Of a DNA stretch of 64,000 nt, positions 49,357 through 58,082 are shown piece after piece. Origin of the DNA: Hyphomicrobiales bacterium. GTDB taxonomy: Bacteria > Pseudomonadota > Alphaproteobacteria > Rhizobiales > Phreatobacteraceae. Every line of letters starts with the position of its first letter. The stretch's first letter is position 1. The notes under the pieces are model-generated. The model did not search any database, was not told the DNA's origin, and saw only the letters and a program-made list of their open reading frames with translations. A program made the translations under genes and the position numbers. The stretch lies in NCBI GenBank assembly GCA_017304475.1, contig JAFKKV010000018.1, positions 124,001 through 188,000 of the forward strand, written 5' to 3'.

Positions 49357-50813
49357 ACAGGCCAGGCAACAGCGAAGGCCATCCGCTCTGGACCACCGAG
49401 GCGCTGGCCCGGGCCATGGGCGCGCGCGTCGTCGGCACCCCGGCAGCGGTCGTCACCGACATTTCCATCGACAGCCGGTCGATCAATCCGGGCGAAGCCT
49501 ATGTGGCGATCAAGGGGCTGGCCCATGACGGCCACGCCTTTGTCGCCTCGGCGCTCGACAAGGGCGCGGCCCTTGCCGTGGTCTCGGAGGACTGGGCCGC
49601 CAGCGCGCCTGCCGGCCGCTATCTGGTCGTCGCCGATCCGCTGAAGGCCCTGGAAAAGGCGGGCGTCGCCGCCCGCGCCCGGACCGCGGCGCGCATCGTC
49701 GCGATCACCGGCTCGGTAGGCAAGACCTCGACCAAGGAGGCGCTGGCCCATGTGCTGGCGCGCGAAGGCCGCACCCATGCCCCGCCGAAGAGCTTCAACA
49801 ACCATATCGGCGTGCCGCTGACGCTGGCCCGCATGCCGGCCGCCAGCCAGTTCGGCGTGTTCGAGGTCGGCATGAACCATAGTGGTGAGATCACGCCGCT
49901 CACCCGCATGGTCAGGCCCGATATCGCCGTGGTCACCACGATCGAGGCGGTGCACCTGGAAAATCTCGGCTCGATCGAGGCCATCGTCGACGCCAAGGCG
50001 GAGATCTTCGCCGGCGTCGAACATGGCGGCGCGGCCGTGCTGCCGCGCGACAGTCGTCATTTCGACCGGCTGGCGCGTGCTGCCAGGGCGGCCGGCATCG
50101 AGACCATCCTGTCCTTCGGCGAGCATGAGGAGGCCGATGTCCGGCTGCTGCGCGTCTCGCTTTCGGCCCTGTGCTCGACCGTCCATGCCCGGGTCATGGG
50201 CCAGGAAGTGACCTACAAGCTCGGCTCGCCGGGCCGGCACCTGGCGATGAACTCGCTTGCCGTCCTCGCTGCGGCCAAGCTCGCCGGTGCGGATCTGGCG
50301 ATCACCGCGCTGGCGCTATCCGACATGCGGGCGTTTTCCGGGCGCGGCGAACGCTCGCAGCGCCGCCTGTCCCAAGGCAGCTTCACCTTGCTGGACGAGA
50401 GCTACAACGCCAACCCCGTATCCGTGCGGGCGGCCCTTGCCGTGCTCGCCGCGGTGCAGCCGGCCGCCGGCGGCCGGCGCATCGTGGTGCTCGGCGACAT
50501 GCTCGAGCTCGGCGCCGAGGGCAAGGCGCTGCATGCAGCCCTGGCCGGACCGCTGGCCGAGGCCCATGTCGACCTGGTGTTCTGCTCAGGCCCGCTGATG
50601 GAAAATCTCTGGAAGGCCTTGCCAGTTGGCCGCCGGGGCGCCTATGCCGCGACCGCCGCCGAACTCGAGCCCGAGGTGATCCGCACGCTCAGGTCCGGCG
50701 ACATCGTCATGGTCAAGGGTTCGCGTGGCAGCCGGATGGCGCCGCTGGTCGAGACCCTGAAAGCCAAATTTGCCGCCGAGGTCACCGACGACGCCCATCT
50801 CGGCGCGGCCTGA
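49353..50813 (+). CDS. murF: UDP-MurNAc-tripeptide:D-alanyl-D-alanine ligase MurF
   Basis: A 486-residue Mur ligase that attaches the D-Ala-D-Ala dipeptide made by Ddl. The N-terminal substrate domain (VVTDISIDSRSINPGEAYVAIKG) is followed by the P-loop GSVGKTS, the FNNHIGVPLTLARM block, and LDESYNANPVSVRAAL in the C-terminal domain. The ATG overlaps the murE stop; the open frame upstream is antiphase to murE and not coding. It completes the UDP-MurNAc-pentapeptide that MraY, encoded next, places on the lipid carrier. Confidence 0.95.
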   Translation: MNRPGNSEGHPLWTTEALARAMGARVVGTPAAVVTDISIDSRSINPGEAYVAIKGLAHDGHAFVASALDKGAALAVVSEDWAASAPAGRYLVVADPLKALEKAGVAARARTAARIVAITGSVGKTSTKEALAHVLAREGRTHAPPKSFNNHIGVPLTLARMPAASQFGVFEVGMNHSGEITPLTRMVRPDIAVVTTIEAVHLENLGSIEAIVDAKAEIFAGVEHGGAAVLPRDSRHFDRLARAARAAGIETILSFGEHEEADVRLLRVSLSALCSTVHARVMGQEVTYKLGSPGRHLAMNSLAVLAAAKLAGADLAITALALSDMRAFSGRGERSQRRLSQGSFTLLDESYNANPVSVRAALAVLAAVQPAAGGRRIVVLGDMLELGAEGKALHAALAGPLAEAHVDLVFCSGPLMENLWKALPVGRRGAYAATAAELEPEVIRTLRSGDIVMVKGSRGSRMAPLVETLKAKFAAEVTDDAHLGAA

Positions 50814-50833
50814 GATACGAGAGATATCGAGCG

Positions 50834-51916
50834 ATGTTCGCCTTTCTTGCTGAATTCACCAGCGTCTTCGGACCGCTCAATATCTTCCGCTACATCACCT
50901 TTCGCACCGGCGGCGCCACCGTCACGGCGCTGATCTTCGTCTTCCTGTTCGGCCCCGGCCTGATCCAGCTCCTGCGTCTGAAACAGGGCAAGGGCCAGCC
51001 GATCCGCAGCGACGGCCCGGAAAGCCACATGGCCAAGAAGGGCACGCCCACCATGGGCGGCCTGATGATCCTGGCCGGCCTGGTCATCTCGACCTTGCTC
51101 TGGGCCAACCTCAAGAGCCCCTATGTCTGGATCCTCTTGTTCGTCACGCTCGGTTTCGGCGCCATCGGCTTCTATGACGACTATCTGAAGGTGACCAAGC
51201 AGACCCATGCCGGCTTTTCGTCACGCGCCCGGCTGGCCCTGGAATTCGTCATTGCGGGCCTCGCGGTGACCGCGGTGGTCTACGTCACCCGCGAGCCGCT
51301 CAACACCTCGATCTTCTTCCCCTTCATCAAGGACCTGTCGATCAATATCGGCTTCCTGATGATCGCCTTCGGCGCGCTGGTCATTGTCGGCTCCGGCAAT
51401 GCGGTGAACCTGACCGACGGTCTCGACGGGCTTGCCATCGTGCCGGTCATGATCGCCGGCGGCACCTTCGGCATCATCGCCTATCTCTCCGGCAATGCCT
51501 TTTTCGCCAATTACCTGCAGATCACCCACGTGCCGGGCACCGGCGAGATCGTGGTGGTGATCGGCGCCTTGATCGGGGCGGGCCTGGGGTTCCTCTGGTT
51601 CAATGCGCCGCCGGCGCAGATCTTCATGGGCGATACCGGATCGCTGGCGCTCGGCGGCCTGATCGGCACCATTGCGGTGGCCACCAAGCATGAGATCGTG
51701 CTGGCCGTGGTCGGCGGCCTGTTCGTGCTCGAAGCCGTGTCCGTCATCGTCCAGGTGGCGTCGTTCAAGCTGACCGGCAAGCGCGTGTTCCGGATGGCGC
51801 CGATCCACCACCATTTCGAGAAGAAGGGCTGGTCGGAGCCGCAGGTGGTCGTGCGCTTCTGGATCATCGCCTTCGTCCTGGCGCTCGCCGGCCTGTCCAC
51901 CCTGAAGCTCCGGTGA
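50834..51916 (+). CDS. mraY: Phospho-MurNAc-pentapeptide transferase MraY
   Basis: A 360-residue integral membrane enzyme, the same length as in E. coli, with ten helices. It transfers phospho-MurNAc-pentapeptide to undecaprenyl phosphate, forming lipid I. Conserved motifs: HMAKKGTPTMGG, IGFYDDYLKV with the Asp pair, NAVNLTDGLDGLA with the nucleophile-region Asp, FMGDTGSLALGG, and MAPIHHHFEKKGWSE near the C-terminus. The start follows murF by 20 bp. It overlaps murD by 4 bp (GTGA). Acts at the inner face of the cytoplasmic membrane. Confidence 0.97.
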   Translation: MFAFLAEFTSVFGPLNIFRYITFRTGGATVTALIFVFLFGPGLIQLLRLKQGKGQPIRSDGPESHMAKKGTPTMGGLMILAGLVISTLLWANLKSPYVWILLFVTLGFGAIGFYDDYLKVTKQTHAGFSSRARLALEFVIAGLAVTAVVYVTREPLNTSIFFPFIKDLSINIGFLMIAFGALVIVGSGNAVNLTDGLDGLAIVPVMIAGGTFGIIAYLSGNAFFANYLQITHVPGTGEIVVVIGALIGAGLGFLWFNAPPAQIFMGDTGSLALGGLIGTIAVATKHEIVLAVVGGLFVLEAVSVIVQVASFKLTGKRVFRMAPIHHHFEKKGWSEPQVVVRFWIIAFVLALAGLSTLKLR

Positions 51917-53328
51917 TCCGGATGATCCCGATCACCTTGTTCAAGGGCGCCAAGGTCGCCGTCTTCGGGCTCGGCGGCTCGGGCCTTGCCACCTGCGCCG
52001 CGCTGCAGGCGGGCGGCGCCCATGTCATCGCCTGGGACGACAGCCCGGCCTCCGTCGCCAAGGCGAAAGCCGCCGGCTACGAGACCGCCGACCTCAACGG
52101 CATCGACTGGGCGAGCCTTTCGGCCTTCGTGCTGACCCCGGGCGTGCCGCTGACCCATCCGGCACCGCATTGGACGGTCGGCAAGGCGGCCTTGGCCGGC
52201 GTCCCGATCATCGGCGATATCGAGCTGTTCTGCCGCGAACGCGCCGCCCAGGCGCCGGCCGCGCCCTTCGTCGCCATTACCGGCACCAATGGCAAGTCGA
52301 CGACGACGGCGCTGATCAGCCATATCCTGGCGAAATCGGGCCGCGACGCCCAGATGGGCGGCAATATCGGCACCGCCATCCTGTCGCTCGCGCCGCCGGC
52401 GCCCGGCCGGACCCATGTCATCGAGTGTTCGTCGTTCCAGATCGACCTGACCCCGTCGATCGATCCGAGCATCGGCATCTGCCTGAACGTCACCCCCGAT
52501 CATCTCGATCGCCACGGCACGCTCGATGCCTATGCCGCGGTCAAGGAGCGCCTGGTCGCGGGCGTGCCGGCCGGCGGCACGGCCATTGTCGGCGTCGACG
52601 ACAAGCACAGCCAGGCCATGGCCGACCGTGCCGAACGGGCCGGCCGGCAGGTCGTTCGTCTGTCGATCCGCAATCCCGTTTCCGACGGGCTTTGCCTCGA
52701 CGGCACCGACATCCTGCGCATCCGCGCAGGCGCGGTGGTCTTCCGTTTCTCGATCGCCGGCGTCGGTGCGCTCCGGGGCGCGCACAACGCCCAGAACGCC
52801 ATGGCGGCCTATGCCGCCTGCGAGGCGCTCGGCCTTGCGCCGGAGGCGATCGTTGCGGCGATGCGCAGCTTTCCCGGGCTCGCCCATCGGCTGGAACAGG
52901 TCGGCCGCATCGGCAAGGTGCTGTTCGTCAATGATTCCAAGGCGACCAATGCCGATTCGACCGAGAAGGCACTGGCGGCCTTCTCGAACATCTATTGGAT
53001 CGCCGGCGGTAAGCCCAAGGAAGGCGGCATCGCGCCGCTGGCCGGCTATTTCCCGCGCATCGCCAAGGCCTACCTGATCGGGGCCGCGGCCGACGAATTC
53101 GCCGCGACGCTCGGCTCGACGCCGCATGTCGTCGCCGGCACGCTCGACAAGGCGGTCGCGCTCGCCGCGGCCGACGCGGCGGCGGCCAAGGCGCCGGATC
53201 CGGTGGTTCTCCTGTCGCCGGCCTGCGCCAGCTACGACCAATTCCCCAATTTCGAGGTCCGGGGCGCGGCATTCCGCGACCTGGTCCTGGCCTTGCCGGG
53301 GCTGCAGCCGATCGACACCGCCAGGTGA
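51913..53328 (+). CDS. murD: UDP-MurNAc-L-alanine:D-glutamate ligase MurD
   Basis: A 471-residue Mur ligase. The N-terminal Rossmann-like domain has VAVFGLGGSGLATC, then the P-loop TGTNGKSTTT, the VIECSSFQIDL block, and NVTPDHLDRH with the family His. The C-terminal domain has NDSKATNADSTEKAL and SPACASYDQFPNFEVRG, both typical of MurD. The start is a GTG overlapping the mraY stop (GTGA); an ATG three codons in is possible. It adds the second stem residue. A 130-bp gap follows before ftsW, the largest inside this operon apart from ftsA-ftsZ. Confidence 0.95.
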   Translation: MIRMIPITLFKGAKVAVFGLGGSGLATCAALQAGGAHVIAWDDSPASVAKAKAAGYETADLNGIDWASLSAFVLTPGVPLTHPAPHWTVGKAALAGVPIIGDIELFCRERAAQAPAAPFVAITGTNGKSTTTALISHILAKSGRDAQMGGNIGTAILSLAPPAPGRTHVIECSSFQIDLTPSIDPSIGICLNVTPDHLDRHGTLDAYAAVKERLVAGVPAGGTAIVGVDDKHSQAMADRAERAGRQVVRLSIRNPVSDGLCLDGTDILRIRAGAVVFRFSIAGVGALRGAHNAQNAMAAYAACEALGLAPEAIVAAMRSFPGLAHRLEQVGRIGKVLFVNDSKATNADSTEKALAAFSNIYWIAGGKPKEGGIAPLAGYFPRIAKAYLIGAAADEFAATLGSTPHVVAGTLDKAVALAAADAAAAKAPDPVVLLSPACASYDQFPNFEVRGAAFRDLVLALPGLQPIDTAR

Positions 53329-53457
53329 ACGTGCCCGCCGTGCGAACCTTTCGCGCCGGCCCCTAGGGTTAACGGGGCGTTGAGGTGCTCGCCGTAAATT
53401 ATCGGCAAGTGACCGGCTCGGCCGGGCGCTGGCGCATGGGATCGATGGAGAAAGCGC

Positions 53458-54603
53458 ATGATCTCCCGGGCTGAACGCACGGCCTTCGGCGAATGGTGGT
53501 GGACGGTCGACCGTCTGCTGCTCTCCGCCCTGTTCGCCCTGATGCTGTCGGGCATCGTGCTGTCGCTCGCGGCCTCGCCCGCGGTCGCCCATCGCATCGG
53601 CCTCGACACCTTTCACTTCGTCAACCGGCAGGTCTTCTTCCTGATCCCGGCGACGGCGGTGCTGATCATCACCTCCTTCCTGCCGCCGCGCTGGATCCGC
53701 CGGCTGGCTTTCGCCGCCTTTGTCGGCGCATTGATCCTGGTGGTGGCGACCCTGTTCATCGGCACCGAGATCAAGGGCGCCCGGCGCTGGCTGAATTTCG
53801 CCGGCGTCGGCCTGCAGCCCTCCGAATTCCTGAAGCCCGCCTTCGTGGTGCTGGCGGCCTGGCTCTTCGCCGAAAGCGCCAAGCGGCCGGAAATGCCGGC
53901 CAATATCCTGGCCATCCTGCTGCTGCTCGCCACCGTCACGCCGCTGGTCATGCAGCCGGATGTCGGCCAGACCACCCTGATCACGGTGGTCTGGGCCGCC
54001 CTGTTCTTCATGGCCGGCATGCGCTGGCTCTGGGTTTTCGGCCTGGCCGGTGTCGGCGCGGCCGGCCTGATCAGCGCCTATTACACCTTCGGCCACGTCC
54101 GGCGCCGCGTCGACAAGTTCCTCGAGCCCGGCACCGCCGACACCTTCCAGGTCGACGTCGCCATCGACGCCTTCCAGCAGGGCGGCTGGTTCGGCAAGGG
54201 ACCGGGGGAGGGCACGGTGAAACGGATCATCCCGGACAGCCATACCGATTTCATCTTCGCCGTGGCGGCCGAGGAGTTCGGCGTCATCCTGTGCCTGGTC
54301 ATCGTCGCGCTGTTCGCCTTCATCGTGCTGCGCTCGCTCAACCATGCTTATAAGGACGAGGATCCGTTCTGCCGCTTCGCGGTGGCGGGGCTCGCCATGC
54401 TGTTCGGCCTGCAGAGCTGCATCAACCTGATGGTCAACCTGCATTTGATCCCGCCCAAGGGCATGACCTTGCCCTTCGTCTCCTATGGCGGCTCGTCGCT
54501 GATCGCGCTCGCCTTCGGCATGGGCATGCTGATCGCCTTGACGCGGCGCCGGCCACGGGCGGAAACGCTTGCCGAATTGAGCCATTACCAGGCCAGGGCG
54601 TGA
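53458..54603 (+). CDS. ftsW: Septal peptidoglycan polymerase FtsW
   Basis: A 381-residue SEDS-family membrane protein with about ten helices. It polymerises glycan strands from lipid II as partner of FtsI. Seen: RQVFFLIPATAVLII, GARRWLNFAGVGLQPSEFLKPAFVV with the conserved Arg-Trp and Glu, the large periplasmic loop DTFQVDVAIDAFQQGGWFGKGPGEG, IPDSHTDFIFAVAAEEFG, and PPKGMTLPFVSYGGSSLIAL. All are intact. AT-richer DNA containing GTTAAC and TAAATTAT upstream may hold an internal promoter. It is 1 bp from murG. Confidence 0.96.
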   Translation: MISRAERTAFGEWWWTVDRLLLSALFALMLSGIVLSLAASPAVAHRIGLDTFHFVNRQVFFLIPATAVLIITSFLPPRWIRRLAFAAFVGALILVVATLFIGTEIKGARRWLNFAGVGLQPSEFLKPAFVVLAAWLFAESAKRPEMPANILAILLLLATVTPLVMQPDVGQTTLITVVWAALFFMAGMRWLWVFGLAGVGAAGLISAYYTFGHVRRRVDKFLEPGTADTFQVDVAIDAFQQGGWFGKGPGEGTVKRIIPDSHTDFIFAVAAEEFGVILCLVIVALFAFIVLRSLNHAYKDEDPFCRFAVAGLAMLFGLQSCINLMVNLHLIPPKGMTLPFVSYGGSSLIALAFGMGMLIALTRRRPRAETLAELSHYQARA

Positions 54604-54604
54604 G

Positions 54605-55723
54605 ATGAGCCAACCCCTCGTGCTGGTCTGCGCCGGAGGAACCGGCGGCCACCTGTTCCCCGCCGAAGCGCTCAGCGTGGCGCTCGCCGCGCGCGGTTGC
54701 CTGGTCGACCTGGTGACCGACGAGCGTGCCGAGAAATATGGCCGCGCCTTCCCGGCGCGCGCCACCCATATCGTCGCGGCCGCCACCGTCACCTCGAAGA
54801 ACCCGCTGGCTCTGCTGAAGACCGGGCTGACGCTCGGGCGCGGCTATCTGCACGCGCGCAAGGTCATTCGCGTGCTGAAGCCGAAGGCCGTGGTCGGCTT
54901 CGGCGGCTATCCGACCTTGCCGCCGATGTTCGCGGCGAGCCAGCTCGGCGTGCCGACCATCATTCACGACCAGAATGCCGTGATGGGCCGGGCGAACCGC
55001 CAGTTGAGCGCGCGCGCCACCGCCATCGCCACCAGCTTTCCCGGCGTGCTCGACAAGGATCCGGCGCTGGCCCGCAAGGCGACCTTTACCGGCAATCCGG
55101 TGCGGCCGATGGTGATCGCCGCGGCGGCGCTGCCCTACGATCCCCCCGTCGCCGGCGGGCCGTTCCGCCTCTGCGTCTTCGGCGGCAGCCAGGGCGCCCG
55201 CGTCATGAGCGAAATCCTGCCGGCCGCGCTGGAGCGGCTCGACCCGGCATCGCGCGCGCGCCTCCTGGTCGTGCAGCAGGCCCGCGGCGAGGACGAGGCC
55301 AGCGTCAAGGCGGCCTATCAGCGGCTCGGCGTCGATGCCGAGGTGGCGCCGTTCTTCGTCGACCTGCCGGGCTGGCTCGCCCGGTCGCACCTCGTCATCG
55401 CGCGCTCCGGCGCCTCGACGGTTGCCGAGCTTTCGGTCATCGGCCGCCCGTCGATCCTGGTGCCCTTGCCCCATGCGCTCGACCAGGACCAGTTGATGAA
55501 TGCCGCGACGCTCGCCTCCGCCATGGCCGCGACCGTGGTGAAACAGGCCGACTTTACCCCCGACTGGGTCGCCGGCGAACTGGCCCGGCTGCTGGCCGAT
55601 CCCGCGCCGCTGATCGCGGCCGCGGCCGCGGCAAAAGCGCAGGGCCATGCGGACGCGGCCGACCGCCTGGCCGACCTTGTTCTTAAAACCGCCGGAATTG
55701 CCCCGGCAGGACCTGTTCCATGA
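54605..55723 (+). CDS. murG: Lipid II synthase MurG
   Basis: A 372-residue GT-B glycosyltransferase that adds GlcNAc from UDP-GlcNAc to lipid I at the inner membrane. The first glycine loop CAGGTGGHLFPA lies at residues 9-20, VVGFGGYPTLPPMFAA and HDQNAVMGRANR follow, and the C-terminal donor domain has VFGGSQGARVMSE and ARSGASTVAELSVIGRPSILVPLPHALDQDQ. It starts 1 bp after ftsW and overlaps murC (ATGA). The C-terminal 30 residues are Ala-rich and variable. Its product is lipid II, which is then flipped and used by FtsW-FtsI. Confidence 0.96.
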   Translation: MSQPLVLVCAGGTGGHLFPAEALSVALAARGCLVDLVTDERAEKYGRAFPARATHIVAAATVTSKNPLALLKTGLTLGRGYLHARKVIRVLKPKAVVGFGGYPTLPPMFAASQLGVPTIIHDQNAVMGRANRQLSARATAIATSFPGVLDKDPALARKATFTGNPVRPMVIAAAALPYDPPVAGGPFRLCVFGGSQGARVMSEILPAALERLDPASRARLLVVQQARGEDEASVKAAYQRLGVDAEVAPFFVDLPGWLARSHLVIARSGASTVAELSVIGRPSILVPLPHALDQDQLMNAATLASAMAATVVKQADFTPDWVAGELARLLADPAPLIAAAAAAKAQGHADAADRLADLVLKTAGIAPAGPVP

Positions 55724-57132
55724 AACTTCCCCGCGACATCGGACCCATCCATTTCATCGGCATCGGCGGCATCGGCATGTCCGGCATCGCCGAGGTTCTG
55801 CTCAATCTCGGCTACAAGGTGCAGGGCTCGGACGCCGCCGAGGGCTATACGATCAAGCGCCTGAAGGACCGGGGCGCCACCATTTCCATTGGCCATGCCA
55901 CCGAAAATCTCGGCGAGGCCGAGGTGGTGGTGGTCTCGACCGCCATCAAGAAGGACAATCCGGAGCTGGTCGCCGCGCGCGAGCGGCGCATTCCCGTGGT
56001 GCGCCGGGCCGAGATGCTGGCCGAGCTGATGCGGCTGAAGTCCTGCGTCGCCATTGCCGGCACCCATGGCAAGACCACCACGACGTCGATGGTCTCGACC
56101 CTGCTCGATGCCGGCGGCTTCGACCCGACCATCGTCAATGGCGGCATCATCAATGCTCTCGGCACCAATGCCCGGCTCGGCGCCGGCAACTGGATGGTGG
56201 TCGAGGCCGACGAGTCCGACGGGTCCTTCCTGAAACTGCCGGCGGATGTCGCCATCGTCACCAATATCGACCCCGAGCATCTCGACCATTACGGCGATTT
56301 CGACGCCGTGAAGGCCGCTTTCCGCGCCTTTGTCGAGAACATCCCGTTCTATGGCTTCGCCGTGATGTGCATCGACCATCCCGTGGTCCAGGACATGGTC
56401 GGCTCGATCGCCGACCGGCGCGTCATCACCTATGGCGAGAACCCGCAGGCCGACGTGCGGATCACCGATATCGACCTGACCGGCGGCCGCTGCCGCTTCA
56501 AGGTCCAGTTCCGCGACCGGGCCGGGGCGGTGATCGAGGAGATCGAGGACCTCGTCCTGCCGATGCCGGGCAAGCACAATGCGCTGAACGCCACCTCGGC
56601 GATCGCGGTGGCCAGGGAACTCGGCATGGCCGCGCCGCAGATCCGCAAGGCGCTGGCCGGCTTCGGCGGCGTCAAGCGGCGCTTCACCCGCACCGGTGAA
56701 TGGAACGGCGCGACCATTTTCGACGATTACGGCCACCACCCCGTCGAGATCACGGCCGTGCTGAAGGCCGCCCGCGCCTCGACCGAGAACCAGGTCATCG
56801 CGGTGGTCCAGCCGCACCGCTACACCCGGCTCGCCTCGCTGTTCAACGAGTTCTGCACCTGTTTCAACGATGCCGACACGGTGATCGTCGCCGATGTCTA
56901 TGCCGCGGGCGAACAGCCCATTCCGGGGGCCTCGCGCGACGACCTCGTGTCCGGCCTGAAGACGCGCGGCCACAAATCGGTCATCGCGCTGGACGGCGCC
57001 CACCAGTTGGCGGGCATCGTCGCGGGGCTCGCCAAGCCCGGCGACTATGTCATCTGCCTCGGCGCCGGCAATATCACGCAATGGGCCTATGCCCTGCCGG
57101 GCGAGCTCGACAAGCTGGCAAGCTCCGGGTGA
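55720..57132 (+). CDS. murC: UDP-MurNAc:L-alanine ligase MurC
   Basis: A 470-residue Mur ligase that adds the first stem residue, L-Ala. It begins IHFIGIGGIGMSGIAEVLLNLGY, the UDP-binding glycine motif, then VAIAGTHGKTTTTSM (P-loop), EADESDGSFLKLP, NIDPEHLDHYGDF, and IFDDYGHHPVEITAVL with VVQPHRYTR in the C-terminal domain. The ATG overlaps the murG stop. The stop is 4 bp before murB, whose product supplies its substrate. Normal length and complete motifs. Confidence 0.96.
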   Translation: MKLPRDIGPIHFIGIGGIGMSGIAEVLLNLGYKVQGSDAAEGYTIKRLKDRGATISIGHATENLGEAEVVVVSTAIKKDNPELVAARERRIPVVRRAEMLAELMRLKSCVAIAGTHGKTTTTSMVSTLLDAGGFDPTIVNGGIINALGTNARLGAGNWMVVEADESDGSFLKLPADVAIVTNIDPEHLDHYGDFDAVKAAFRAFVENIPFYGFAVMCIDHPVVQDMVGSIADRRVITYGENPQADVRITDIDLTGGRCRFKVQFRDRAGAVIEEIEDLVLPMPGKHNALNATSAIAVARELGMAAPQIRKALAGFGGVKRRFTRTGEWNGATIFDDYGHHPVEITAVLKAARASTENQVIAVVQPHRYTRLASLFNEFCTCFNDADTVIVADVYAAGEQPIPGASRDDLVSGLKTRGHKSVIALDGAHQLAGIVAGLAKPGDYVICLGAGNITQWAYALPGELDKLASSG

Positions 57133-57136
57133 GCCG

Positions 57137-58072
57137 ATGGCTTTCGAGGACCTGACCCCGATCGTTCGCGCGCTGGTGCCGGGCCTGCAAGGCCAGATCA
57201 CCGCCAATGCCTCGATGAAGCCGTTCTCCTGGTTCCGCACCGGCGGGCCGGCGCAGCTTCTGTTCGAGCCGGCGGGCGAGCTCGACCTGGTGCAATTCCT
57301 CCGCCACATCCCGGTCGACTGGCCGGTCATGGTCGTGGGGCTCGGCTCCAACCTCCTGGTGCGCGACGGCGGCGTGGCCGGCGTCGTTATCAAACTCGGA
57401 AAATCATTCGGCGAAATCGAGCTGTTGCCGGACCATCGCCTGCGTGCAGGGGCGGCGGCTCCCGACGTCAAGGTTGCGCGCGCGGCGGCGGAAGCGGGCC
57501 TCGCCGGCTTCGCCTTCCTGCGCGGCATTCCCGGCGCCATCGGTGGGGCGCTCCGGATGAACGGCGGCGCCTATGGCGGCGAGGTCACCGACATTCTGGT
57601 CGAGGCACGCGCCATTTCCCGCGCGGGAACGACCGATATCTTCGATCATGCCGGCATGGGTTTCGGCTATCGCCACAGCGCCGTGCCGGACGACATGATC
57701 TTCGTCTCCGCCCTGTTTCAGGGAAAGCCGGGCGATCCCCCCACATTGCTCGCCGCCATGGACGAGATCACCCGGCAACGCTCGGCCACCCAGCCGGTCA
57801 ATACCCGCACCGGCGGCTCCACCTTCAGGAATCCGGATGGCCATTCCGCCTGGAAGCTGGTCGACCAGGCCGGCTGCCGCGGGTTCCGGCTCGGCGGCGC
57901 CCAGGTCTCCGAACTGCATACCAATTTCCTGATCGCTTCGCCCGACGCCACCTCGGCCGATATCGAGGCTTTGGGCGAGGAGGTCCGCCGGCGGGTCAGG
58001 GACGCCAGCGGCATCGAGTTGCACTGGGAAATCAAGCGCGTCGGCCAGCCCGGCCGGCCGGGCGACGAATGA
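57137..58072 (+). CDS. murB: UDP-N-acetylenolpyruvoylglucosamine reductase MurB
   Basis: A 311-residue FAD enzyme that reduces enolpyruvyl-UDP-GlcNAc to UDP-MurNAc with NADPH. The FAD domain has FSWFRTGGPAQLLFEP, VVGLGSNLLVRDGGVAGVVIKL and GIPGAIGGALRMNGGAYGGE; the catalytic region has YRHSAVP and TGGSTFRNP followed by AWKLVDQAGCRGFRLGGAQVSE. The lack of the extra loop of E. coli MurB puts it in the shorter type II group. I chose the ATG at 57137, 4 bp after the murC stop with GGGTGAGCC before it. It is followed after 10 bp by ddl. Confidence 0.95.
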   Translation: MAFEDLTPIVRALVPGLQGQITANASMKPFSWFRTGGPAQLLFEPAGELDLVQFLRHIPVDWPVMVVGLGSNLLVRDGGVAGVVIKLGKSFGEIELLPDHRLRAGAAAPDVKVARAAAEAGLAGFAFLRGIPGAIGGALRMNGGAYGGEVTDILVEARAISRAGTTDIFDHAGMGFGYRHSAVPDDMIFVSALFQGKPGDPPTLLAAMDEITRQRSATQPVNTRTGGSTFRNPDGHSAWKLVDQAGCRGFRLGGAQVSELHTNFLIASPDATSADIEALGEEVRRRVRDASGIELHWEIKRVGQPGRPGDE

Positions 58073-58082
58073 GGACAAGGGC

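Noticed and set aside
51511..54792. 1,093-codon open frame antisense to mraY, murD and ftsW
   Set aside because: It mirrors three certain genes, crosses their intergenic gap, and lacks any recognisable domain or start signal.
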